A stretch of 64,000 nt of DNA from Hymenobacter rigui (GTDB taxonomy: Bacteria > Bacteroidota > Bacteroidia > Cytophagales > Hymenobacteraceae), in contig NZ_RWIT01000013.1 of assembly GCF_003944715.1 (NCBI RefSeq), forward strand, positions 54,395 to 118,394, read 5' to 3'. Under the pieces are notes generated by a model. The model did not search any database, was not told the DNA's origin, and worked only from the letters and a program-made list of their open reading frames with translations. Positions 44,836 to 52,773 of the stretch are shown here, in pieces (within the stretch, counting starts at the first letter, position 1; every line of letters starts with the position of its first letter). A program made the position numbers and the translations under genes.

Positions 44836-45615
44836 TCAGGCAAATCGCTTGAGCAACTGCTGTACGCCGGCGCTGTAGCTGCGCGAGGAGGTGACGTGCT
44901 GGCCGTTGGCCATGCGAAACAGGTACTCGCCGTGCGACCAGTGCCTGAAGTCCACGATGTGGGCCGGGTTGACGATGCACGAGCGGTGGATGCGCAGGAA
45001 CACGGCCGGGTCGAGCCGCTCGGCCAGCTGGCCCAGGGCCGTGCGCAGCGGGTAGTGCCGGCCGGCCGCGTGTAGCTGCACGCCGTTGCCGCTGGCCTCG
45101 AAGTAGCACACCTCGGCGGCCGGCACGAAGAAGCTGCGCTCCGGCAGCTTCACCAGGAACTGGTCCTGGTAGTCAGCTGCCGGGGCGGTCCAGCTGTGCA
45201 GCAGGGCCTCCAGCTCGGGGACGCGGGCCTGGTACTGGCGCAGGCGTAGCTGCTGCTGCACCCGGCGTACGCAGTCGGCAAACCGGTCGGGGTCCAGCGG
45301 TTTGAGCAGGTAATCGACAGCGTGGAGCGCGAAGGCCTGCACCGCGTACTGGTCGTAGGCCGTCACGAACACCACCAGCGGGAGCGGCTGGCCGGCTTCC
45401 CGCAGCCGGCCCAGCACCTGCACGCCATCGAGGTCGGGCATTTGCACATCGAGAAAGACGACGTCGTACGCGCCGGTTTGCAGGGCGGCCAAGGCTTCGG
45501 TGCCGTTCGCGGCTTCGCCCGTCACGGTCAGCGCCGGAAAATCGGCCAGCAGCTCCCGCAGCAGGCTGCGCGCCAGCGGCTCGTCGTCGACCAGCAGCGT
45601 GCGGATGGGCCTCAT
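44836..45615 (-). CDS. LytTR-family response regulator
   Basis: ATG 45615 gives 259 residues. The receiver domain has DDE near residue 10 and the phospho-acceptor Asp in YDVVFLDVQMPD. The LytTR DNA-binding domain follows (VCYFEASGNGVQL, FLRIHRSCIVNPAHI, SSRSYSAGVQQLL). Its start overlaps the sensor stop (ATGA), so the two proteins form a pair. Targets are not evident; it could control nearby cargo genes. Confidence 0.9.
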   Translation of the reverse strand: MRPIRTLLVDDEPLARSLLRELLADFPALTVTGEAANGTEALAALQTGAYDVVFLDVQMPDLDGVQVLGRLREAGQPLPLVVFVTAYDQYAVQAFALHAVDYLLKPLDPDRFADCVRRVQQQLRLRQYQARVPELEALLHSWTAPAADYQDQFLVKLPERSFFVPAAEVCYFEASGNGVQLHAAGRHYPLRTALGQLAERLDPAVFLRIHRSCIVNPAHIVDFRHWSHGEYLFRMANGQHVTSSRSYSAGVQQLLKRFA

Positions 45616-46724
45616 GCGGATAGATGCGTAACCCCGGCCGCTGCCAGCCGGAACGGGATGGACAGGCGCAGGCAGTAGCCGCACGCCGGGGCCGACTCCA
45701 CCGCCAGGGCGTAGTCTGGGCCGTAGAGCGTAGTCAGGCGGCTTTCCAGGTTGCGCAGGCCGATGCCCCGGGCGGCGGTATCGGCCGCGCCCTGGCCGTT
45801 GTCGTGCACTTGCAGCACGAGTCGGTCGCCCTGTTTTTCGGCCCGCACGGCCAGCTCGCCGGCCCCGGCGCGGGGCGCCAGGCCGTGGCGCACGGCGTTT
45901 TCCACCACCGGCTGCAGCAGCAGGGCAGGCAGCAGCGCGCCCTCGGTATCGGGGGCGATGTCGTAGCGCACGGCTAGCCGGTCGGGGAAGCGGGTTTGCT
46001 CGATTTCGAGGTAGAGGCGCGTGAGGCGCAGCTCCTGTTCCAGGGTCACCTCCTGCTCGTCGGTGCCTTCCAGCACCAGCCGCAGAAACTGGCTGAGCTG
46101 GGCCAACATGCGCCGGGCGGCCTTCACGTCCTGGGTCATCAGGGCTGAGACGGCGTTCATCGAGTTGAAGAGAAAGTGCGGCTGAAGCTGCATTTTCAGG
46201 GCCTGCAGCTGGGCCTGCACCAGCTGGGTTTCGAGCTGGGCGGCCCGCACCCGGCCTTCGCGGTACCGCTCGCGGTACTGCACGGCGTAGGCGATGCACA
46301 GCAGCATCCAGTAGATGGGCACCCAGTTGTTGGCATTGGCCACAACGGTATGCAGGGAGAAGCCGCCCGGCGTGGCCCCGCTGCCGTGCATCACGGCGGC
46401 GTAGCCCAGGCGGTACACCAGGGTCAGGACGTAGCTAGCCGCCGCGTGGGCCAGCAGGTGCCAGAGGCGGTGCCGGCGTTCGGTGAGGTTGAAGCGGGCC
46501 GCCAGGGCGAACACCACTGGCGTGAGCAGGCCCCAAATCAGGCCGTGCAACAGCCGCCCGCCCAGGGCCTCGCGCCAGTCAGTGGGCGTGCCGGCCGAGA
46601 GGTTCTGCACAAAAATCAGCAGCACCATGAACCCGCTGAACAGCAGCCACGCCAGGGCAATGGTGGAGCCGCTCACCAGGGGCGGAGATAGTTGCCGTTC
46701 CAGGGGCCGTGCGGTCGTACTCAT
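45612..46724 (-). CDS. LytS-like sensor histidine kinase
   Basis: This 370-residue protein has about four N-terminal membrane helices. A coiled-coil (RVRAAQLETQLVQAQLQALKM) leads to the His_kinase box LQPHFLFNSMNAVSALM, and the ATPase motifs are PVVENAVRHGL and DNGQG..IGLRNLESRL. It phosphorylates the LytTR partner that overlaps its stop codon. The signal is unknown. Its start lies just inside the end of the transposase fragment frame. Confidence 0.9.
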   Translation of the reverse strand: MSTTARPLERQLSPPLVSGSTIALAWLLFSGFMVLLIFVQNLSAGTPTDWREALGGRLLHGLIWGLLTPVVFALAARFNLTERRHRLWHLLAHAAASYVLTLVYRLGYAAVMHGSGATPGGFSLHTVVANANNWVPIYWMLLCIAYAVQYRERYREGRVRAAQLETQLVQAQLQALKMQLQPHFLFNSMNAVSALMTQDVKAARRMLAQLSQFLRLVLEGTDEQEVTLEQELRLTRLYLEIEQTRFPDRLAVRYDIAPDTEGALLPALLLQPVVENAVRHGLAPRAGAGELAVRAEKQGDRLVLQVHDNGQGAADTAARGIGLRNLESRLTTLYGPDYALAVESAPACGYCLRLSIPFRLAAAGVTHLSA

Positions 46725-46729
46725 GCGCT

Positions 46730-47281
46730 TTAAAGGTAGCGAAACCCGCCGCCGCCGCGCTGGCCTGGCCTCCAGGATGGCCTTTTTAGCGGGTCAACGG
46801 GCCTTCGGGTCAGCATCGGAGAAAATGATTTCAGCCAAAGCAGGCAGGACAGTGCCTGAATAGATACGGAAAAAGGCGGTCCTAATAGGCGGGCGAAATG
46901 CGTCACTTGCTGGCGCACGGCGGCTTCGACCTGCTCGAAGGGCGGAACCCCGAATTGCTGCAGAATCTGCTGCTGGTGGTTAAAGCGGGTGACCTTGCCG
47001 TAGCGCGTCCACTCCACCGCTCCCAAGTGGTAACGCTGCTGCACGTACGCCTGGTCAGTCGCCAGGAACCGGTCCACGGGAAAGAAGCACCCCGTCGTCT
47101 TGAAGTAGCCGACCTGCAGTACGAAGCCGCCCCGGCTGTGCGGGGCCAGCAGCGTAGCCAGAGACCGGGTGGCCCAGTCGGGCAACGCAAAGAAGAGCTG
47201 CCGCTGGGGCGGATTGAAAACAGGGGGCTGGTCGAAGGCACGGCGCTGGGTCGCGTCGAGTAAAAACAAGTAGCGGGCCAT
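46730..47281 (-). pseudogene. Tn3-family transposase N-terminal fragment (DUF4158)
   Basis: The frame of 183 codons starts 166 nt inside the right inverted repeat and reads inward. Its first 135 residues (FDQPPVFNPPQRQLFFALP, FVLQVGYFKTTGCFF, TRFNHQQQILQQFGV) fit the DUF4158 N-terminal region of Tn3 transposases. A complete enzyme needs about 970 residues with a DDE core, none of which follows. The tail after VTHFARL is unrelated. This fragment identifies the element's family and shows it is disabled. Confidence 0.75.
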
Positions 47282-47409
47282 GGAGCAGGAAGGAAATCCT
47301 AAAAATAGCCAGCTGGCTTGTTCACTAAAACGAAGGTTACCCTTTATAAGTACTTACGCCACCGTAAAGTGGTCATCCACGCCCACCGAAAGCCAGCCGC
47401 TGCCAAGGC

Positions 47410-47447
47410 CGCCGATTAACTTTTGTACCAAACTTTTAACCAAGGCC
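47410..47447 (-). repeat. Right 38-bp terminal inverted repeat
   Basis: Read on the minus strand from 47447 it begins GGCCTTGGTTAAAAGTTT and matches the left repeat at 33 of 38 positions. It is followed outward by AGAAGT, the right copy of the target duplication. Confidence 0.85.
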
Positions 47448-47667
47448 AGAAGTAGTCACGCACCGTGCCCACCGGCTTGCCGGAAGCGTCGCGGTGCGCA
47501 ATGCGCGCGTAGGCTACTTCCTCCAGCGTTTCGGTTCGTTCCCAGTCGCGGTCAAAGTAAATAGTATCGGCGGGTGGTAGACTAACCGCTGCCGGCTTAG
47601 GGCGCTGGGCCAACGCGGCGACACTTATAATAAGGAGTAAAAAAAGCAGGGAGTAGCTTTTGGTCAT
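47448..47667 (-). pseudogene. MORN/YwqK-like protein, N-terminal half, split by transposon
   Basis: ATG 47667 begins a signal peptide (MTKSYSLLFLLLIISVAALAQ) and a conserved-looking start (ADTIYFDRDWERTETLEEVAYARIAHRDASG). The native frame is lost at the insertion site after GTVRDYF; reading on into the inverted repeat adds ten foreign residues to a stop at 47416. The C-terminal half is at 36412-37124. Confidence 0.8.
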
Positions 47668-47774
47668 AGAACGACAAACATTGAAAGCGCGGGAGTGCGA
47701 CTGGTAAAAATAACGCGAAGTTTTCCCACGCTCATCATCTCATAACCGCGAAATTATGTACACGAGGTGACCCG

Positions 47775-47877
47775 CCCTCTGTAATTCCCTCTGTGATTAT
47801 CGGCATAGAATCGACCTGACGGTTGATAACACTTCTTGTAACATAAGGTATGATAAGGTTTACTTATCATACCTTAT
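47775..47877. repeat. Candidate recombination site upstream of the integrase
   Basis: It holds a 12-bp tandem repeat with one mismatch (CCCTCTGTAATT at 47775-47786, CCCTCTGTGATT at 47787-47798). It also holds a perfect 15-bp palindrome, ATAAGGTATGATAAG (47843-47857) with its complement at 47863-47877 around GTTTA. Such arrays precede tyrosine recombinase genes as core-type or resolution sites. Confidence 0.5.
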
Positions 47878-47891
47878 CCACTACCTTTGAG

Positions 47892-47914
47892 AAGCGCCCA
47901 TTTTTCGGGCGTTT
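47892..47914. terminator. Hairpin just upstream of the integrase start
   Basis: AAGCGCCC and GGGCGTTT pair over 8 bp (one G-U) around ATTTTTC, followed by a weak T-run. It is 23 nt before the integrase GTG, so it may attenuate expression or protect it from read-through. Confidence 0.5.
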
Positions 47915-47936
47915 GCTCCTTATATAATAAGCCACC

Positions 47937-48896
47937 GTGAGCACCGTCCCCGTCGTCCCGCCTTCGCCCACATCCACCGGCCTTGCGCACCTGGCCGAGC
48001 AGACTGCCCGCTACGTCGAGGCCGGCCTGCAGGGCGCGCCTAATACGGCCCGGGCCTACGCCGGCGACTGGCGCCGCTTCTCGGCCTGGTGCACCGAGCA
48101 CGGGCAGGTGGCACTGCCGGCGTCGGTAGATACGCTCGCCGGGTTTGTGACGCACCTGGCCGAAGCTGAGAAGAAGGTGGCAACCATCCAGCGCCACTGC
48201 GCGGCCATCAGCAAAGCCCACGCGCTGCGGGATTTGGCTTCACCCACGGACGACAAGAAATTCAAGGTGCTGCTCGAAGGCATTAGCCGGCTAAAAGGCA
48301 CCCGCCAAAAACAGGCTCCGGCATTTTCGTTGGCCAGCTTCAAGCGCACCGTCAAGCACATCGACGCCTCGACGCCGGCGGGCCTGCGTGACCGGGTGAT
48401 TTTGCTGCTGGGCTTCACGGGAGCATTTCGTCGTTCCGAACTGTCCGCCCTCGACCTGGAAGACCTCACGTTTTCGGACGAAGGGCTGACCATCGACCTG
48501 AAGCGCAGCAAGACCAACCAATTGGGGGAAGCCGAGGAAAAGGCCATTTTCTACTCCCCGGACCCTTCGCTGTGTCCCATCCGCACGCTGCAGACCTGGC
48601 TACGGATGCTCGGCCGAACTACCGGGCCCGTACTAGTCTCCCTGCGCAAGGGCGGGCGCCTGACGGAGCGCCGGCTGACGGATGTTCACCTAAATAAGAT
48701 TGTGCAGCGGCACCTGGGCCCGAAGTTCACCGCTCATTCTTTGCGGGCTTCGTTCGTAACGGTGGCCAAGCTCAATGGCGCCGATGACTCAGAGGTGATG
48801 AACCAGACCAAGCACAAGACGAGCTCTATGATACGGCGCTATACCCGCCTCGATAATGTACGGCAGCACAACGCGGCTCAGAAATTGGGGCTGTAG
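47937..48896 (+). CDS. Tyrosine recombinase / site-specific integrase
   Basis: GTG 47937 gives 319 residues. An N-terminal SAM-like core-binding domain (ARAYAGDWRRFSAWC) precedes the catalytic domain with Arg in GAFRRSELSAL, Lys in KRSKTNQ, His-X-X-Arg in AHSLRASFVT and Tyr in MIRRYTRLDNV. It is complete and probably active. It lies 490 bp outside the Tn3-type element. It may be a resolvase-like recombinase from another transposon or the integrase of the defence island. Confidence 0.92.
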   Translation: MSTVPVVPPSPTSTGLAHLAEQTARYVEAGLQGAPNTARAYAGDWRRFSAWCTEHGQVALPASVDTLAGFVTHLAEAEKKVATIQRHCAAISKAHALRDLASPTDDKKFKVLLEGISRLKGTRQKQAPAFSLASFKRTVKHIDASTPAGLRDRVILLLGFTGAFRRSELSALDLEDLTFSDEGLTIDLKRSKTNQLGEAEEKAIFYSPDPSLCPIRTLQTWLRMLGRTTGPVLVSLRKGGRLTERRLTDVHLNKIVQRHLGPKFTAHSLRASFVTVAKLNGADDSEVMNQTKHKTSSMIRRYTRLDNVRQHNAAQKLGL

Positions 48897-48911
48897 GCCA
48901 TTAATGCGCCA

Positions 48912-49886
48912 ATGGGAAAATTCTTTACTAAGCAGGTCTGTGTTTACCTCGACCAGTTTGCCGTCAGCCATTGTGCTGACCCAAACTCTTCGGAAGACTG
49001 GCAGCAGCTGCGAACCATCATTGAGCAAGGCGTAGCCAATAAAACATTGGTTATTCCGTACTCCAATGAACACTTGCTGGAATCGTCGGCTAGAGATGCT
49101 GAACGTGCGCAAACGCAAGATGCCTTTCTTTTCAGGCTCAGCGGGGGATTGTCCTTGATGTCAGAAGGATACGTAACGGCGCGGCTGCTCCTCAACCACG
49201 CTCGTAAGCAAGCTCCCAGCAGAAGCAATTTTTGCCAACAGGTGCCGGTGATGAGCTTTGCCCTTCAAGATGGATTCCAGCAGTTTAGCGCGATAAAAAG
49301 GGGCTTTAATACCATGATTGAGGAAGCGGCGGTAGCAGTGAACCACACCCGTCAGCTGACTGCTCAAGGGCCACGCCCCAATGAGGCCCTGCGCAGAACT
49401 GCGCTCTACCTAAAAGAGGAATACTACACGAGAGAGCTATTGTCGCAGCTAAAGAAGTTTGCCCGGTATGGATTTCTGGAACGGAAAACCGCTGTGTTTC
49501 CCTCGCAGACAATTCCGTTGTGGTCAGATGCTGTCATGGTTCTTCTGATTAACCGGTTGGGCATGACTCAACGGGAAGCGAGAAAAATCAAAGAAACGAT
49601 TGAAAAACACGGCTTGCGCGTAGCTGCTGCCCCTCTGTTTATTCGAGCACGACTAGAAGCGGCCATGGCTCTCAAGCACCAGCGAGAAACGCCCAACGAC
49701 TACATGGATGTGCAACGCATGGCCGTAGCGTTGCCGTTCGCAGACATCGTGCTGACTGATAAGTCTAAATGTTTTGACATCAAAGAATACGCTCTCCATA
49801 CCCTTTTCGACACAGAAGTCTATTCCGGCAGTCGCGAGGACCTAAAGCAGTTCGCGGTGCGGTTGAGAGAAATTGTGGAAACGTAA
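48912..49886 (+). CDS. Predicted PIN-like nuclease protein
   Basis: This 324-residue protein has widely spaced acidic residues in PIN-like order: VYLDQFAVSH (Asp14), YSNEHLLES (Glu), NDYMDVQRMAVALPFADIVLTDKSKC (two Asp near the C-terminus). PIN proteins cut RNA and are frequent in toxin and defence loci. There is a long insertion of helices (residues 80-250). It starts 15 nt after the integrase. The fold call rests on motif order only. Confidence 0.55.
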   Translation: MGKFFTKQVCVYLDQFAVSHCADPNSSEDWQQLRTIIEQGVANKTLVIPYSNEHLLESSARDAERAQTQDAFLFRLSGGLSLMSEGYVTARLLLNHARKQAPSRSNFCQQVPVMSFALQDGFQQFSAIKRGFNTMIEEAAVAVNHTRQLTAQGPRPNEALRRTALYLKEEYYTRELLSQLKKFARYGFLERKTAVFPSQTIPLWSDAVMVLLINRLGMTQREARKIKETIEKHGLRVAAAPLFIRARLEAAMALKHQRETPNDYMDVQRMAVALPFADIVLTDKSKCFDIKEYALHTLFDTEVYSGSREDLKQFAVRLREIVET

Positions 49887-49956
49887 GTCTCAGACCCTAT
49901 CTGTTGCCGCAGTACATTAGATTTGATTTCATCCTTGCTTCCCATTCACCTGCTGT

Positions 49957-50403
49957 ATGCCGCTAGATATGCTTGATGACCTACCTGAGCTGCTACGCCG
50001 GGTTGAAAAGGAACTAGCCGACCCAACCGTGTTCTATATGCTCGCGGCTCATTACTACGACCGCGACAATCATCCGCGGCGTCGGCATTATCCGGCTGTC
50101 TTCACACTGCATCAGGGCGAGGTTGCAAATCTTACCGTGGGCTCCACGGACCTGGCCTTTGATACAGCATTGGTGCGTTTTCCGGAAGATGGCGAAGAAC
50201 ATGCGCCCGGTCCCTGGGCAGACCGGTTTCGGGCGACAATCCCCTTCGAGCAGCTGTACCACTTGATGCGCAAAGTAGTACCCGCCGGCCAGCCCACGGG
50301 CAAACAGCTTCATTTTTCCTCGGACGACTCGGTGTACTACAATGAGCTGGTATACCGTGACAATTACCCTTCGCCGTGGACCATCATGTCACCCGAAGCC
50401 TGA
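49957..50403 (+). CDS. Uncharacterised protein, defence-island cluster
   Basis: This 148-residue soluble, acidic protein (MLDDLPELLRRVEKELADPTVFYMLAAHYYDRDNHP...) has no motif I recognise. It is the first of three short codirectional genes with almost no spacing (stop 50403, next ATG 50406; stop 50780, next GTG 50783). This suggests that the three products work together. It shows weak resemblance in style to the next protein (both have HLHP/TLHQ strands), but I cannot assign a function. Confidence 0.6.
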   Translation: MPLDMLDDLPELLRRVEKELADPTVFYMLAAHYYDRDNHPRRRHYPAVFTLHQGEVANLTVGSTDLAFDTALVRFPEDGEEHAPGPWADRFRATIPFEQLYHLMRKVVPAGQPTGKQLHFSSDDSVYYNELVYRDNYPSPWTIMSPEA

Positions 50404-50405
50404 GT

Positions 50406-50780
50406 ATGATGCCTTCCACTCCGCACCCCTTACAAGGCGTTCTGCGCCAAATCCAAGCCGGCCTGGGCGATTCGCAAAACCACTACTTGGTCTGCACCAA
50501 CTACTTTGAAACCGAGGATGGCCCTGTGCTGCTGGGAACCCTGCACCTGCAGCAGGATACCTTGTGGAACCTGGTTATCGATGCCGACAGCTTTCGTTGC
50601 GAAGTGCTGCTGCACCCAGATGACCCACAGTATCGCTCTCTTGTCACTGTCAACTACGACCAGGTGTGGCAGGTGCTCCGCGGCGACGGCCCGAACTTCA
50701 GTGGCGAGCGAGCGGAAAACATCCTGTACGAGAATACTGAAGGATTATCAACTTTTGCCCGCCAGGGCATAGCCGAATAG
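50406..50780 (+). CDS. Uncharacterised protein, defence-island cluster
   Basis: Tandem ATGATG at 50406 starts a 124-residue protein (MMPSTPHPLQGVLRQIQAGLGDSQNHYLVCTNYFETEDG...). It is beta-rich, with no signal or membrane helix and no recognised motif. It starts 2 nt after the preceding stop and ends 2 nt before the next start. Its length and acidic nature would suit a small adaptor or immunity-like protein, but this is guesswork. Confidence 0.6.
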   Translation: MMPSTPHPLQGVLRQIQAGLGDSQNHYLVCTNYFETEDGPVLLGTLHLQQDTLWNLVIDADSFRCEVLLHPDDPQYRSLVTVNYDQVWQVLRGDGPNFSGERAENILYENTEGLSTFARQGIAE

Positions 50781-50782
50781 TT

Positions 50783-51166
50783 GTGGAAGAACTCTTACAG
50801 CCCCGCCACCCGCTAGACAAGCACCATCAGGCCCAGCTGCAGACGCTGCAGCAGTTGCCTGAAAGCCAGCGCCACGAAATGGCCCGCTTATTTCGGCTGG
50901 GCAATGCCACGTATCGGTACCAACAACAAGCTGTTGGCGAAGTCACCGAAGAAGATTACCGGCATTGGCTGGAAGGCTTGCCCGAACGCATGCGGCGGGC
51001 TGTGGAGAGGGAAGGCTTCGAGAAGGCCAAGACAAGCCTGGGCTTGCGGCGGCATGCCTTGGAACGTCGGGATATGGGCTACTCCGCGTTCATGCAGTCG
51101 ATACTCTCCCCTGAAGACTGGGCGTTTGAGCAACAGCAAGCCCGGTCTAATGATAGAGAATTGTAG
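50783..51166 (+). CDS. Uncharacterised helical protein, defence-island cluster
   Basis: GTG 50783 starts a 127-residue, strongly helical, charged protein (QLQTLQQLPESQRHEMARLFRLGNATYRY, then RRAVEREGFEKAKTSLGLRRHALERRDMG). It has no cysteine and no membrane segment. It is the last gene of the three-gene cluster and is convergent with the Argonaute gene, whose stop is at 51193. The function is unknown. Confidence 0.6.
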   Translation: MEELLQPRHPLDKHHQAQLQTLQQLPESQRHEMARLFRLGNATYRYQQQAVGEVTEEDYRHWLEGLPERMRRAVEREGFEKAKTSLGLRRHALERRDMGYSAFMQSILSPEDWAFEQQQARSNDREL

Positions 51167-51192
51167 GTACAGCCCTACACTATGCCCAGATG

Positions 51193-52773
51193 CTACATAT
51201 AGTAGTAGTATTTATCGGGTAACATGTCGTCATCTTCTGCATACTGGATGATTTCGCCCACTTTTTGCGCGAAACGCAAAGTGATAGGTAGGCTGTCAAA
51301 GAAGTTGCAGTTATTGAAATTGAGTTTAGTTAAGGCTAGAATTTCTGTGCAAACACGCTTAAGCGTTGATTCGCCTTCGAAAATCGAAACCTCCAACGGG
51401 TGCGGCACATACTGGCCAGGGAAGGTTTCATAATAGGGAATATACCCCGTGGTGTACAAGACACCGGTTTGCCGGTCTAGCGGCAGGTGCGTACCACGCA
51501 TAACGGGGTAACTGCCCTTGCGGCGTAGCAACTTGATGTCGGCACTCTTAATAGTAACCAAGTCAATCGTCACATCATCATTGAGAGCTGCCCGAATACC
51601 ATCTTTCAAGCCTTCTGCTTCCGCATACTCTGCGTGCTGAGCAGAGGTCCAGAAGTCCGTCGTTTTGTGAATGACTATTCGGTTAGGTGCGATGTTCTGA
51701 TTGAATTTCTTGTACTTATCTACAATCTCCTCAATGAGACTCTTGGCGTAATCATACGTTAGGTGAGGCGAAGACGTGTTGTTTTTATCTGCGTCCCACT
51801 TGAATTTCTTTCCGATAAAAACGATGCCTTTGCCCTCGTAGTTGAATGCCTGCGCAATACTGGAGCGCACTAGGTTGTTATCGGAGTTCAACACCTTGTG
51901 GAAGCTGATTCCAATGAAACAGGTGTGCTTATCCTGCAAAGTCAGCGTCCAGGGGGTGCCGGCATTCTTGTAGTAGCTGGCCACCACAAAATTCCATGCC
52001 TGCATCGAGAGGTCTTGAAGCGACTTCTTTTTGCCCAAAATCGTGTCCTCCAAAATAATCTGGACGGGAATGGCCTTGGGCATTACAATCAGTTGGGCTT
52101 TGAGGTAACGCCGCAGATTGAAATACAGATTGCCTTTGTACGGAATCGAAGAGTGCTTTTTGAAAACATCCGCAGGGATGACAATAAAGCAGATGTCTGG
52201 CGGCGACATCGAATTTTCAAGCAAGTCTCGGTAAGCCTCCTTGTAGAGGTCACAGATGCGGACAACCCGGTCAAACTTCGTTAGCTCCGAGTCATCCAGG
52301 ATGGCTCGAATCTTCGCCTCCTTCACGCTTCGGTTGTTGGCTTCGTCATTCACAAAGCCGCAGTGGAAAATGGATTCTGCGTTGAAGCCCGGAAAATCGG
52401 GATTAAGACGCTTGTTTTTGTAACTGGTTGGCTGCTCTTCCTCATCGTCCAACTCATCCTCGCCTACGGGTTCAGCACCGAACAGCTGGCTTTCCTCGTC
52501 ATCGTAGTCCACTACCTGTCCGGCTTCGATGCGGTTCCCCTTCATCTTTAACTCAATATCTGAGGCTTCGATGGGGTTTTCGAACTGCTTAATCCATTCC
52601 TGCGCCTTCTCGATGTTGAAGTTGGTGCCCAAAATGGCATAGTGGATTTCGGAACGGTGAGTGCGCGAACTGGTGGAGAAGAAGCTGCCAATGGCAATGC
52701 CTTGCTTGGGGTCTTCGCTGAGGCGGTCGTTGCCGAACTCCAGCAACGGTTCAGGTAGTAGTTCCGGCGTCAT
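51193..52773 (-). CDS. Short prokaryotic Argonaute (MID-PIWI), probably catalytically inactive
   Basis: This 526-residue protein has no PAZ domain. The MID region (FNLRRYLKAQLIVMPKAIP) carries Lys/Gln residues for guide 5'-phosphate binding. The PIWI domain shows TLQDKHTCFIGISFHKV, PNRIVIHKTTDFW, and the C-terminal LPITLRFAQKVGEIIQYAE. In the first motif the catalytic Asp is replaced by Ser (IGIS), so slicing is unlikely. An acidic insert (DYDDEESQLFGAEPVGEDELDDEEE) is unusual. It overlaps its partner gene by 4 nt (ATGA). Confidence 0.85.
   Translation of the reverse strand: MTPELLPEPLLEFGNDRLSEDPKQGIAIGSFFSTSSRTHRSEIHYAILGTNFNIEKAQEWIKQFENPIEASDIELKMKGNRIEAGQVVDYDDEESQLFGAEPVGEDELDDEEEQPTSYKNKRLNPDFPGFNAESIFHCGFVNDEANNRSVKEAKIRAILDDSELTKFDRVVRICDLYKEAYRDLLENSMSPPDICFIVIPADVFKKHSSIPYKGNLYFNLRRYLKAQLIVMPKAIPVQIILEDTILGKKKSLQDLSMQAWNFVVASYYKNAGTPWTLTLQDKHTCFIGISFHKVLNSDNNLVRSSIAQAFNYEGKGIVFIGKKFKWDADKNNTSSPHLTYDYAKSLIEEIVDKYKKFNQNIAPNRIVIHKTTDFWTSAQHAEYAEAEGLKDGIRAALNDDVTIDLVTIKSADIKLLRRKGSYPVMRGTHLPLDRQTGVLYTTGYIPYYETFPGQYVPHPLEVSIFEGESTLKRVCTEILALTKLNFNNCNFFDSLPITLRFAQKVGEIIQYAEDDDMLPDKYYYYM

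Larger units (their letters stand above)
37125..47447. mobile_element. Tn3-family-derived 10.3-kb transposon
   Basis: It is bounded by 38-bp inverted repeats that both start GGCCTTGGTTAAAAGTTT (left 37125-37162, right 47410-47447; 33/38 identical) and flanked by a short direct repeat. It splits one gene into two halves on the same strand. The only transposase sequence is a DUF4158-type fragment next to the right end, so the element should be non-autonomous. Cargo: LysR, YeiH, MBL hydrolase, DUF202, two YncE-like proteins, DUF305 and a LytS/LytR-type pair. Confidence 0.82.

Noticed and set aside
46730..47281. Complete Tn3 transposase
   Set aside because: Only about 135 residues match the N-terminal region; the DDE catalytic part is absent from the 10.3-kb element.
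47668..47936. tRNA attachment site for the integrase
   Set aside because: No tRNA-like sequence or cloverleaf was found next to the integrase.
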